From positions 1-64,000 of the forward strand of contig NZ_JACIJF010000010.1 of assembly GCF_014199255.1 (NCBI RefSeq): a DNA stretch of 64,000 nucleotides, in the 5' to 3' direction. This document shows, in pieces, positions 44,354 through 52,694 of this stretch; the stretch's first letter is position 1, and each line of letters starts with the position of its first letter. The position numbers were made by a program, and so were the translations under genes. The stretch comes from Sphingomonas xinjiangensis (GTDB lineage: Bacteria > Pseudomonadota > Alphaproteobacteria > Sphingomonadales > Sphingomonadaceae). The notes under the pieces were generated by a model. The model was not told the DNA's origin. It made no database searches and was given only the letters and a program-made list of their open reading frames with translations.

Positions 44354-45613
44354 ATGAAATACCGATCACGCTTGCTCATCGTGGCTGCTGCGCTGGGCAC
44401 GCTCGTCGCCTCAAGCTCGGCCACAGCACGCCCCTTGATCGTCGTCGACCAGGCAATCCTCGTGATGCGGCACGGCATCCGCGCACCCCTGGCGGGCGAG
44501 GTGCCAGACGGCACCCGCACCGGGCAGCCGTGGCCGCGATGGTCGGTGGCGGAAAGCCGCATAACCGATCACGGCAAGGCCGCCTTGATGCGCGTCGCGG
44601 AAGAGGATCGCCGGCGATTCGCAGCACAGGGGCTGATCGGGACCACCCGTTGTCCTGCGGCCGGCAGCGTGACCATCCACACCAACACCTCCGATCGCAC
44701 CATCGTCAGCGGCATGGCCTATGCGCAGGGACTGGCACACGGATGCTCGCTTGCAGTCCATCATCTGCCGCTCGACCGGGTCGACCCTATCTTTGAGCCA
44801 CTGCGCGCAGGTACCACGTCGTTCGACGCCCAAGCGGCAATCGCATCCATCAACCGCAACATTGGTGGCATGCAGGCGCTCGCCGCGGGTCACGCGAGCG
44901 ACCTTGCCTTGCTTGATGGCGTGCTGGCTTGCAGCCCGCGCGGCAGCGGCTGCGCTCCGGAACAGGAGGCCCAGGTTACGGCCTCCCGAGACGGCAAAGG
45001 TATCGACCTCGCGGGACCGATCCGGACCACGTCGGGAATCGCGCAGGTCCTGCTGCTGCAATATGTGGAAGGGCTGCCGCTGCAGTCGGTCGGCTGGGGA
45101 CGGGTGGACGCTGCAAAACTACGGAAACTGGGCGCCCTGCACGCGGCGTTGTTCGATGTGTTCACCCGTCCGCCGTACATGGCCGCGCACCAGGCATCTT
45201 CGCTGGGGCGCGACGTGCTCGACACGCTGGCCGCACCCGACGGGCCGCAGCTGCGCGTCCTGATGGGGCACGATACCAATGTGACAGCGCTGGCTGCCGT
45301 GCTGCGGGTGGATCTCACTGCGCCCGGCTACGCGACGAACGATGTGGCGCCAGGCGGCGCGATCCTAATCGAACGGGGACATGACCCTAGTGGTACCCGC
45401 TATGTGCGCATGTTCTATCGCACGCAATCGCCCCGTGCCTTGCGGACCGGTGCACGTACAGTGGACCGTACGCCGCTACCTGTTCCCAGTTGCACGCAAG
45501 GAAGGAACGGCTGGTGCTCGCTGGCGAAGTTCACGGAGCTGCTCAGCGCGAATCTGGGTCCGTCGGCTTCCGCAAGCGTGAGACCGGCATCAGCAAGATC
45601 GGCTCCTCGGTAG
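44354..45613 (+). CDS. Histidine acid phosphatase (phytase/AppA type)
   Basis: A 419-residue secreted phosphatase of the branch-2 histidine phosphatase family. After a signal peptide (residues 1-26, ending SSATARP) comes the catalytic motif LVMRHGIRAPLAG (RHGxRxP), then TNTSDRTIVSG, and the proton-donor motif MGHDTNVTALAAV (HD). AppA-like phytases and glucose-1-phosphatases share this layout. The ATG at 44354 follows GGAGA. It is divergent from the TonB receptor with a 219-bp shared upstream region that has CTGTCAT on each strand. The C-terminus carries six conserved-looking cysteine/serine-rich residues (PVPSCTQGRNGWCSL). Confidence 0.9.
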   Translation: MKYRSRLLIVAAALGTLVASSSATARPLIVVDQAILVMRHGIRAPLAGEVPDGTRTGQPWPRWSVAESRITDHGKAALMRVAEEDRRRFAAQGLIGTTRCPAAGSVTIHTNTSDRTIVSGMAYAQGLAHGCSLAVHHLPLDRVDPIFEPLRAGTTSFDAQAAIASINRNIGGMQALAAGHASDLALLDGVLACSPRGSGCAPEQEAQVTASRDGKGIDLAGPIRTTSGIAQVLLLQYVEGLPLQSVGWGRVDAAKLRKLGALHAALFDVFTRPPYMAAHQASSLGRDVLDTLAAPDGPQLRVLMGHDTNVTALAAVLRVDLTAPGYATNDVAPGGAILIERGHDPSGTRYVRMFYRTQSPRALRTGARTVDRTPLPVPSCTQGRNGWCSLAKFTELLSANLGPSASASVRPASARSAPR

Positions 45614-45830
45614 CCACGAGGGTACAACGGCAAAGTCCCGTGATGCAGCGACCTCCCATTGGGCTGTAAGTCTGAAGCGAATCGCCGTTTTCTGCCTTCT
45701 AGAAATCATTGTTGAACCGGACAGCGTGATGCCATCGTGGCCTGGCGCGCGCCCGGCATGGATGCCGACCCCGAACGGGAGCTGAGCCGCGTCCTCGCCC
45801 GGATGAGCGCCCCGGGCGCTTGATCACGAT

Positions 45831-45856
45831 CCTGCCCGGGCCAACGCCCGGGCAGG
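45831..45856 (+). terminator. 11-bp perfect GC-rich terminator hairpin
   Basis: CCTGCCCGGGC (45831-45841), loop CAAC, and GCCCGGGCAGG (45846-45856) form a perfect stem. It directly follows the remnant's TGA at about 45821-45823, as a gene-end terminator would. Confidence 0.75.
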
Positions 45857-45871
45857 TCGTTGCCGCCAGGG

Positions 45872-45945
45872 CTGTCGCAGAAGTGCTAGTTGTCGGGCGG
45901 CGCGTACGTCTCGCCTCGTGAGATAGCGGAACCGCTGAAGACGGG
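45872..45945 (+). repeat. Dispersed double-hairpin repeat, copy F (diverged)
   Basis: CTGTCGCAGAAGTGCTAGTT and GGCGCGTACGTCTCGCC match the left and middle of the family, and ACCGCTGAAGACGGG matches the tail, but the core right hairpin has diverged (CTCGTGAGATAG). Confidence 0.65.
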
Positions 45946-46051
45946 ATCGTTTGATGTCGCACGATCTTCTGCCCGGCATGCATTCGATGAGAGGGAAGCC
46001 GAGAATGCTGGCGTAGCCCGATGATATCAGTGCCGAGCAACAAGGAACACG

Positions 46052-46558
46052 ATGATGCGGTTAGTTGGATGGGTGACGAGTGCGGCGCTCGCGCTCGGTG
46101 GATGTGCGACAACTGCAAGGGTGGCTGAACCGCGAACGGCGGTCACTTCACAGACGCAGATCCGGAGCATCACCTATGCGGCGACGCCCTGTCACGGGTT
46201 CTGCCCGGTCTATACCGTGACCATCGGCGCCGATGGCGCCGGCGTCTTCACCGGCATCCGCAACACCGCGATGATCGGAGAGCGCCGCTTTACGGCAACG
46301 CCAGCTCAAGCCGCCGAGTTCTTCAAACGGCTGCAACCCTATCTCCCCACAGGCGAACTGCTGCTTTCCGGCCCCGACAACTGCAAGACCTATGCGACCG
46401 ACCTGCCTTCGACCGATGTGAAATGGACCGGCGCGAACGGATCGGGGCACCTGCTGTACGATCATGGCTGCGATCGCGAAGAGCACCGCGCGCTGGCGGG
46501 CGCGCTACGCGCCGCGCCGCAGGCGCTGCCGATCGCCGAACTGATCGGTCAGCGCTGA
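46052..46558 (+). CDS. DUF6438 lipoprotein
   Basis: A 168-residue lipoprotein: MMRLVGWVTSAALALGGC gives a lipobox LGGC, then a DUF6438 domain with the diagnostic ATPCHGFCPVYTVTIGADG near residue 43-61, FKRLQPYLPTGELL, and a C-terminal pair of cysteines (NCKTY; DHGCDREEHR). The CxxxCPVY motif defines the family; its function is not known. Two ATGs at 46052 and 46055 follow a GGAA site. No operon. Confidence 0.82.
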   Translation: MMRLVGWVTSAALALGGCATTARVAEPRTAVTSQTQIRSITYAATPCHGFCPVYTVTIGADGAGVFTGIRNTAMIGERRFTATPAQAAEFFKRLQPYLPTGELLLSGPDNCKTYATDLPSTDVKWTGANGSGHLLYDHGCDREEHRALAGALRAAPQALPIAELIGQR

Positions 46559-46647
46559 AGCGGCTCCTCGCGAGACCCGTTGGCGCCTTCGTTGTGCAAC
46601 AGGTGGGTCGGGAGCATAATGTCTGCGGTCGAGAATGTCGCCGACGT

Positions 46648-47238
46648 CTAGGGCCCGCAGACCCAGTCGCCCCGAACTTCAGCAAGCTCGCGACCGTCAC
46701 GTTCGTAGCGCAGCGTCCCCGGTCGAGCCGGTGACTCGCCTCCACCCTTCGCTGGTCCCGTCAAGGCGATCCGGACTTTGGCGCCTTCACCGGTGAACGT
46801 TGCACCCTTCAACATCGCGTTGAAGCCGCCAGGCTGCGACACACGCATCACCGTGCCACCGGCAGCGACGATCGCCTCAGCCGGCACCTTGGACCCGACG
46901 TCCCCTGCAGCCACCAGCATGGTCGCTGCGCCGGCCTGCGACATGAAGCTGCAGCGAAGCTCGCCGGACAATGCCGCGTCTCCCATGTCTGCCTGCGAAA
47001 GAGGCCGCAGGCCCGGCTGCGCTCCGGCTCCGTCAGGAGAACGCGGGTCTGCGACAGGGGAGACCGCTGTCGTTGGTACCGTGCCGTTCGATGGGGCACT
47101 GACATTGGTGTCCCCCTCAATTGGCATCGACGTGCCGGACGAGTTTTCCCGGCCATTGGTTGAAGATTCCGTCCCATTGCAGGCGGTCAGCATAAGGCTC
47201 GTCGCCAATATGATGATGCTGGAGCGTGATCCGATCAT
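46648..47238 (-). CDS. Putative lipoprotein, unknown function
   Basis: A 196-residue protein with an N-terminal lipoprotein signal (SIIILATSLMLTAC, Cys20), a serine/threonine/proline-rich linker of about 55 residues, and a C-terminal domain containing ALSGELRCSFMSQAGAATML, VAAGGTVMRVSQPGGFNAML and DGRELAEVRGDWVCGP. The C-terminal domain resembles small secreted proteins of sphingomonads annotated only as hypothetical. The ATG at 47238 follows AGGAGA. It converges with the DUF6438 gene. Confidence 0.7.
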   Translation of the reverse strand: MIGSRSSIIILATSLMLTACNGTESSTNGRENSSGTSMPIEGDTNVSAPSNGTVPTTAVSPVADPRSPDGAGAQPGLRPLSQADMGDAALSGELRCSFMSQAGAATMLVAAGDVGSKVPAEAIVAAGGTVMRVSQPGGFNAMLKGATFTGEGAKVRIALTGPAKGGGESPARPGTLRYERDGRELAEVRGDWVCGP

Positions 47239-47367
47239 GCGTTCTCCTGGTGCGCGTTGGCGAACCCGTACCATCCCGCTGCCCTAGGTAGAAGTTCGCT
47301 TCCGCCTGAGGTTGGGACAACACCGCCCCCGCGCTGCATTGCATGCCCGGGATGGCGACCGTCCTAA

Positions 47368-47440
47368 CGTCGCGAAAGTGCCGAGTTTCGGACGTCGCGT
47401 ATGTCGCTGATCTTGCGACAGCGAAATGGCTTAAACTGGT
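47368..47440 (+). repeat. Dispersed double-hairpin repeat, copy G
   Basis: CGTCGCGAAAGTGCCGAGTT then TCGGACGTCGCGTATGTCGC and TTGCGACAGCGAAATGGCTT. The left hairpin CGAAA-gtgccgag-TTTCG is intact. Confidence 0.85.
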
Positions 47441-47599
47441 AGACTTCCCCCGGAAGGTCTCCGAGAAGTGGAGGGGATCGTTGCGCCATTTCCGCTTCAC
47501 CACGCTCCCGAAACGATGGTGAACCGGGACGGCTAGCCGTTTAGTGAATCGTAGGTTTAGTGGCTGACAGCCATCGGCAACGATATCGAGGCTCATGAT

Positions 47600-47993
47600 G
47601 TGGTCGACGTCAGATCAATCGACGCATCCACGTCGGCCAGCAGACGTCTGAGCGCCGGCACCAGGTGGTCACGCTCTGGGCGTATCGGGCACGCTGCGCT
47701 ATGCCGAGCTGGCGAGGCAGCTGGAAGGGGTCACGCAGCGTATGCTGACCCGATCGCTGCGTCACCTGGAACGCGATGGCCTTATCGTACGCCGGGATCA
47801 TGGCGAGGTTCCGCCGCGGGTCGATTACACGCTTACACCCTTGGGCCGCGGATTGCTCGTGGGGATGATGCCGCTTTGGACGTGGATCATCGACAATGCC
47901 CCGGCGTTCAGGGCAGCCCGCGACCGCTTTGACCTTGACCTTGATGCATCTGATGCCAGCCCGACCGCAGAAGCTCGGAGCATTCCCGATTAG
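47600..47993 (+). pseudogene. HxlR-family regulator broken by a frameshift
   Basis: The second part reads as a typical HxlR winged helix in one frame: LGVSGTLRYAELARQLEGVT, QRMLTRSLRHLERDGLIVRR and VDYTLTPLGRGLL, ending at 47993. In that frame a TGA lies 27 bp upstream of the LGVSG segment, while the apparent N-terminus (VRSIDASTSASRRLSAGTRW) is in another frame from about 47600. A small indel around 47665-47680 accounts for both. The intact C-terminal frame alone (from ATG 47742) would lack the first helices, so I call it a pseudogene; sequencing error is possible. Confidence 0.65.
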
Positions 47994-48020
47994 GAAGCAG
48001 TAGCGGGGTACCGGGGCGCT

Positions 48021-48094
48021 ACGTCGCGAAAGTGCTGAGTTTCGAGCGTCTCGTATGTCGCCGCTTTTGCGACAGCGGCATGTCTGTTGTTGGG
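48021..48094 (+). repeat. Dispersed double-hairpin repeat, copy H
   Basis: ACGTCGCGAAAGTGCTGAGT, TTCGAGCGTCTCGTATGTCG and CCGCTTTTGCGACAGCGGCA cover the full consensus. Both hairpins, CGAAA/TTTCG and GTCGC/GCGAC, are intact. It lies between the HxlR pseudogene and DUF6894. Confidence 0.88.
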
Positions 48095-48121
48095 TGGTAA
48101 GCGGGCATTCGCAGCAGAGCC

Positions 48122-48379
48122 TCAGCCTCGCTGAACGGTTCCCTGCGTGGCGGCGGTCTCAGCCGCTGAGACGTGGAGGACGTAGAGGATCAATCCAGAC
48201 GCGTCGGACACGTCCACCTGCCAATCTTGATCCATCCATATCAGGGCTGCGTGATCCTTCAGCAACTCGCCCACAAATCGTGCCATCTCTATGCGGAGGT
48301 CGCCGTGAGTCTCCCGCTCGACGCTCAGAGTGGTCGCCATGTGTGACGCCGTTCGGACGTTCATACTGTAAACAGGCAT
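48122..48379 (-). CDS. DUF6894 family protein
   Basis: An 85-residue protein with the DUF6894 pattern: MPVYSMNVRTASH start, DLRIEMARFVGELLKDHAAL in the middle, WQVDVSDASGLILYVLHVSA at the end. The family is common in multiple copies in alphaproteobacteria (rhizobia, sphingomonads) and has no known function; it appears in stress-induced gene sets. Monocistronic, ATG at 48379. Confidence 0.75.
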   Translation of the reverse strand: MPVYSMNVRTASHMATTLSVERETHGDLRIEMARFVGELLKDHAALIWMDQDWQVDVSDASGLILYVLHVSAAETAATQGTVQRG

Positions 48380-48482
48380 GAAGGCGCTCCAAAAACCGGC
48401 GCGGGCGCCCAGCTAAAGCGATGAACTTACGACCACTGCTCAGGTTTCCTTGTCGGTGGAGTTCGACCACGACCTGGGCCCT

Positions 48483-48752
48483 ATGTCCGCAAGTGGGGCG
48501 CCAACAGTCGTTGTTCCGATCACGACGCGAGTGGTCAATCTCCCGGGGAAGCCGGGGTGGATCGGCGGCGACTTGGCGCGACCACCCGAAGTGACGACCA
48601 TCCTCCGCCGATCCGCTTTCCTTCGATCATGGATCGCCCGCTATCGCAAGCATGATGTCCGCTATTGGGCGGAAGCGGAACGGCGGCTTTTAGGGACGAA
48701 CGGTCCAGACCGGACGCTCACGGTCGAGATCGACCTGCGTCGGCTCCGATGA
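48483..48752 (+). CDS. Small hypothetical protein, duplicated at the left edge
   Basis: From the ATG at 48483 the frame encodes 89 residues: MSASGAPTVVVPITTRVVNL, PGKPGWIGGDLARPPEVTT, ILRRSAFLRSWIARYRKHDV, RYWAEAERRLLG and a final TLTVEIDLRRLR. A TTG at 48450 would extend it by 11 residues. Its 5' half is repeated in inverted orientation at 1-157 with 154 of 157 bases identical. No domain recognised; the duplication is the main evidence that the unit is discrete. Confidence 0.45.
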   Translation: MSASGAPTVVVPITTRVVNLPGKPGWIGGDLARPPEVTTILRRSAFLRSWIARYRKHDVRYWAEAERRLLGTNGPDRTLTVEIDLRRLR

Positions 48753-48898
48753 ATGCGCGGCTATGTCGCCGTGTTGCATCGCAGCAAAGATCCGTTACAA
48801 GCGGTTTAGAGAACGTAGGCTCCACCACCCTATCTTAGTCTGAGCGCAGCTACCGGTTCGGGGTGTGCGCCACGCAAGGCAATGATGGTGATAGTGAC

Positions 48899-49099
48899 AT
48901 GAACGCGATGCCTGGTCTCAAAGCATCCCTGTTCTACCTCTGCTTTGGCTTGTCGGTTCTCGCCTTCCTGGTCGCGCTGGAACGCCCAGGATGGTTCAGC
49001 GAGCGCCCAGCGGCGATAATTGCCGGTACCGCGGCCAAGCTTGAGGCCGAGGCGATTAGCGACCGAGCACAGCCTGTTACGGTCCAACGCCTGAGCTGA
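48899..49099 (+). CDS. Small single-pass membrane protein (66 aa)
   Basis: A 66-residue frame from the ATG at 48899: a short N-terminus, one membrane segment (ASLFYLCFGLSVLAFLVAL) and a polar tail (AAKLEAEAISDRAQP). A GGTG lies about 10 bases upstream. No family recognised. Hydrophobic segment and codon pattern support a real gene, but not strongly. Confidence 0.4.
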   Translation: MNAMPGLKASLFYLCFGLSVLAFLVALERPGWFSERPAAIIAGTAAKLEAEAISDRAQPVTVQRLS

Positions 49100-49366
49100 C
49101 CGGTCTGGTCATACTCTCAAGATGCTGGCGAGCACCGCTTCTGCGGTCTTGCCCACACCAACGCGGAGCCTCAACCCGATCCTCCCTCTCCTCTCCCCTG
49201 CGCCTCGTGCTGTACCGGCCAGAGTGGTGCGCGACGTCTTCGTACCTCGAAGCTTCAGCTCAAGCCGCGCGTGGACGAGGAGCTAATGCTCGGCCGACCC
49301 GTTTGGGCCGCACTAACACCGCTAGTGCCTTCTGGCGGGATCGTCAGATCAGAACAGGGTGTGCAG

Positions 49367-50542
49367 TCACCGTCCCTGAGCGGCGGCCTTCCATTCCATT
49401 GCGACGCGCAGCCGGCTTTCGATGCTGGGATGATCGTAGAAGATAACCTCCTCGAGCCGACTGGGACTCGGCGCTCTGTATGACGTGGTAGCAAGCAGTG
49501 CGCGTGCCGCTCCGTCTGGCTCTCTTGCCAGATTGAGGCCGTATGCATCGGCATCCCTTTCCACAAGGCGCATGACGGTGTTCACGACCGGCGTGGTCAC
49601 CAGGGTGAAGACAGCTGATATCGCGAGAAGGACCGGTATGCCGGAAGCATCGGAAATGCCGCCGACGCCTCCGCCGCCCAGGAGGCGCAGAGCGGTCGGA
49701 AACGCGAACGCCGCCATGATCAAGCCGATGCATGAAAGGAGCGCCACTGCACCGGCCAGAATAAGAAGATGGTGATGTTTGTAGTGGCCGATCTCATGCG
49801 CGACCACGGCGCGGATAGCAGGTATGTCGACCGGGTCGCGCATCACCGTATCACTCAGCGCGATCCTTGCGGTTCCGCCAACACCGGTGACGCTCGCAGT
49901 GTAGCGGTCGGTCTGCTTCGATCCGTCGTAGATGACGATCTCCTCGCCCGACAGGCTCGCCTGACGAGCCAGATCCGTCACGACGTCATGCACCACCCCC
50001 GGCTGTAATGGCTCGTAGCGATTGAACAGACCGGCGGCATACGGAGCGAATACAGTCGCAAGAGCGATCAACAACGCAAGCAGTGCCGAGCTCCACATCC
50101 ACCATCTTTGTTTGGCACGTCGAATGATGACGTAGAGCGGGATGAATAGGAGGCCCCCGACCAGTGCCCCCGCCACCGCCGTGATGAACGATTGCGTCAG
50201 CCAGGCACCGGTGGTGAGATTGGAGAGGCCATAGGACCGCTCCCTCACGAGATCCGCATAGAACGTCCACGGCATCAGGAGCAGCGCCTGAAGGAGAAGA
50301 GCAGCGAAACCCGTTGCGAACACGGCAAAGTTCTGACGGTTCCGACTCCCCGTCATCGCAGCGATCCGAGGGAGGATCCCGGATCGGAGTATGATCAGGC
50401 AGGCCACAACGGCAGCGAGCTTGCCGATAACAAGCACCCAGTGGGAGCCCTGCGTGTAGTGCGCAGCCGTTTCGACTGCACCTTTCGGCAGCTTGGCCAA
50501 GTAAGCGGCAGTGGCACCAGTCGGGTCCAGCGCGGTGTTCAT
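49367..50542 (-). CDS. M48 family membrane metallopeptidase
   Basis: A 391-residue membrane-embedded zinc protease of the Ste24/CaaX group. Several membrane segments precede the cytosolic active site HEIGH in IRAVVAHEIGHYKHHHLLIL; the third zinc ligand is expected in the downstream NTVMRLVERDADAYGLNLAR, where an E and D pattern occurs. Ste24-like members have a long N-terminal membrane part as here. The ATG at 50542 follows a GAGAGGAAA site. Likely role in membrane protein quality control or C-terminal processing; the substrate is unknown. Confidence 0.9.
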   Translation of the reverse strand: MNTALDPTGATAAYLAKLPKGAVETAAHYTQGSHWVLVIGKLAAVVACLIILRSGILPRIAAMTGSRNRQNFAVFATGFAALLLQALLLMPWTFYADLVRERSYGLSNLTTGAWLTQSFITAVAGALVGGLLFIPLYVIIRRAKQRWWMWSSALLALLIALATVFAPYAAGLFNRYEPLQPGVVHDVVTDLARQASLSGEEIVIYDGSKQTDRYTASVTGVGGTARIALSDTVMRDPVDIPAIRAVVAHEIGHYKHHHLLILAGAVALLSCIGLIMAAFAFPTALRLLGGGGVGGISDASGIPVLLAISAVFTLVTTPVVNTVMRLVERDADAYGLNLAREPDGAARALLATTSYRAPSPSRLEEVIFYDHPSIESRLRVAMEWKAAAQGR

Positions 50543-50690
50543 TCGGAATTTCCTCTCAGTGCGAGCCGTCGACCCGTGTCGAACCGCATCCAAAGATGTC
50601 GGCAGCTGATGATCATGATGTCCGCCTCGTCGGGACCAACCCGCAAGAGGAATGGCAGGAGTGCCCGCGCTCCACGCCCCAGCTTCCCCG

Positions 50691-50906
50691 TCACGAGATC
50701 AGAACCCGGACGGCGCGCCGGCTGCCCGAACGGGAGCCAAGCGAGAGGAAGGTGACGGTGACCAGCCCGCTCGCGATAATCGACCAGGTGTCGTCGCCGA
50801 CCATAGCCTCCATCAGCAACCAGGCCGAGACGGCCAACGCGACCGCAGCAGACGCGAACAGGTATTCGGGAGCCGATTGAACGGCAACTTCGCTTCGTTT
50901 CGCCAT
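50691..50906 (-). CDS. Small two-helix membrane protein (71 aa)
   Basis: A 71-residue protein starting at the ATG at 50906 (GGAG six bases upstream): MAKRSEVAVQSAPEYLFAS, then a helix AAVALAVSAWLLMEAM, a polar turn, and a second helix IIASGLVTVTFLSLG followed by SRSGSRRAVRVLIS. The basic C-terminus suits a cytosolic tail. It lies upstream of the M48 gene on the same strand (148 bp gap). No family recognised. Confidence 0.5.
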   Translation of the reverse strand: MAKRSEVAVQSAPEYLFASAAVALAVSAWLLMEAMVGDDTWSIIASGLVTVTFLSLGSRSGSRRAVRVLIS

Positions 50907-51082
50907 CAGCTTCTCCATGGACGAGAGATTGGCGAAAGATGACGAACCAGCTCAAAGGCGTGAATCACACGTGCGACTAGGATGGGCATACCCGGGTATG
51001 CCAAGTCGGCACGGCAAGAGGCCTCTGCACTTATGCGCGCAGAGGCCCTTGGTCGCTGCTGCGAACGGCACGGCACCTCGCT

Positions 51083-52648
51083 TCAACGCGACTTACCGCC
51101 GCAGCCAGCGTATGGGAGCTTTACGCGGAACACCGTGCCTCCCCCAATGTGGGGAAGCGCCATTATGCGCCCGCCATGAGCCTCAACGATGCTCTTCGCA
51201 ACCGAAAGCCCCATTCCCATGCCGTCGCGCTTGGTGGTGAAGAAGGCCTCGAAGATTCGGTCGCCCTTGTCAGCGAAGCCGGGACCGGTGTCCGCCACCT
51301 CCAGCATCTGCCCCGCGTCGCAACTGTAGGAGCGCACCGTGATCCTGCGTGACCCATCGGGCTGGCCCTCCATGGCCTGCGCGGCATTGACGATCAGGTT
51401 GATCATCACTTGCTGGAGCTGAATGCGGTCCGCCAGCAACGGCGGCATGACAGGGGCGAGGGACAGCGAGAGAGATGCGCCCAAGGCGGAGGTCTGCCGG
51501 CTTGTGATCTCGACAGCCTCCTCGATCATGTGGTTCACGCAGAACCTTGTGCGGGACGAGTTGTCTTTGACCGCCATTCGCCGCGTGCGAGCGATGATCT
51601 CGGATGCACGCGTCGCTTCGCCCATGATGCGGGAGATCGCCAACCTCGTCTCCTCGACGTTCGGCTCGGCTCTGCTCAGCCAGCGAAGAGCGGCATTTCC
51701 ATTCGCCACGACGGCTGCAAGCGGCTGATTCACCTCATGGGCTATCGACGCCATGAGCTCACCCAAGGTGGCGACACGAGCTGCGTGAGCGAGATCGGCC
51801 TGGGCCTTCGCTAGCTCCCGCTCCTTTGCGATCCGCTGAGAAATGTCGACAAGCCCGACGACGACGATGACCTCCTCGTCCGGAGCCTTGGGGAAGGCGC
51901 AGCTCAGGAGGACATCGAGGTCGCTCCCGTCCTCGCGCCGAATAACGGTCTCGGTTTCGTAGCTCTCGTCCCCCCGCAGGTAGGCGAGCAGGTTGCGATT
52001 CCAAGCCTCCAGGCTCTCGTCAGAACACCAGCGACCCAACGGGCTCCCGACCGCTGATCCGCGATCGATCCCGAGCATGCGGCACGCCTTCTCGTTCAGA
52101 TCCAGGGTGGGGGTCACCTCAAGCGCACGTCGGACGATGGAGGTATCCTCCTCGACCTGCGCTATCAGTTCCTCCACCTCATCCGACAGTTCAGCGAGCA
52201 TCGCCCTCATGTTGGATAGGTCGATCTCCAGAAATCCCATCGCCGTCCCGTCGAAGACGCTTCGGAAGCGGTGCTGATCATGCGTGCGGTCGAAGACGAG
52301 GGTGTGGAACCCTTCGAACCCTTCAGGGCCGAACCTCGCCACATAGCGGATCGCCCCATGCCGCCAGCCCCCTTGCCGATGTGGCACTGCAGCCTCGAAG
52401 GAGACCTGCTCGCCCTCCGCCACGCGCTTCAGATGCGGGAGGCGCTCCAGATACGCTTCGTTTCCCAGGAACTCCCGCATGTGCACGCCGACAAGCTCCT
52501 CGGGGGACCTTCCATACCACAGCAGGTGATGCTCGTTCGCATAGCGGCAGATGTGGTCCGCATCGAAGAACGAGATCAGCGCCGGCACGGCATCGGTCGT
52601 GGAACGCTGATACTCCGCGACCGTCGAGTGCGAGGTGACATCATCCAT
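51083..52648 (-). CDS. FixL-like PAS sensor histidine kinase
   Basis: A 521-residue soluble kinase with two PAS domains (about residues 15-125, FFDADHICRYANEHHLLWYG; and about 170-280, RALEVTPTLDLNEKACRMLG, VVVGLVDISQRIAKERELAK), a HisKA with SIAHEVNQPLAAVVANGNAA, and an HATPase with INLIVNAAQAMEG, DTGPGF and GMGMGLSVAKSIVEAHGG. The QPL after the histidine is typical of FixL/DctB-type kinases. No heme-binding residues can be claimed. It is divergent from its likely partner, the FixJ-type regulator at 52695, with overlapping start regions. Confidence 0.92.
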   Translation of the reverse strand: MDDVTSHSTVAEYQRSTTDAVPALISFFDADHICRYANEHHLLWYGRSPEELVGVHMREFLGNEAYLERLPHLKRVAEGEQVSFEAAVPHRQGGWRHGAIRYVARFGPEGFEGFHTLVFDRTHDQHRFRSVFDGTAMGFLEIDLSNMRAMLAELSDEVEELIAQVEEDTSIVRRALEVTPTLDLNEKACRMLGIDRGSAVGSPLGRWCSDESLEAWNRNLLAYLRGDESYETETVIRREDGSDLDVLLSCAFPKAPDEEVIVVVGLVDISQRIAKERELAKAQADLAHAARVATLGELMASIAHEVNQPLAAVVANGNAALRWLSRAEPNVEETRLAISRIMGEATRASEIIARTRRMAVKDNSSRTRFCVNHMIEEAVEITSRQTSALGASLSLSLAPVMPPLLADRIQLQQVMINLIVNAAQAMEGQPDGSRRITVRSYSCDAGQMLEVADTGPGFADKGDRIFEAFFTTKRDGMGMGLSVAKSIVEAHGGRIMALPHIGGGTVFRVKLPYAGCGGKSR

Positions 52649-52694
52649 GCGTATAGGTCCCGTTGACGGCGGTGCCGGCGATGGTCACGTTCGA

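Larger units (their letters stand above)
45614..46051. other. Gap with a gene remnant, strong hairpin and dispersed repeat
   Basis: A short plus-strand stretch (about 45720-45823) reads IVAWRAPGMDADPERELSRV and ends LARMSAPGA before a TGA, but has no start and an upstream stop; it looks like the 3' end of a lost gene. It is followed by the hairpin at 45831-45856 and repeat copy F. Confidence 0.45.
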
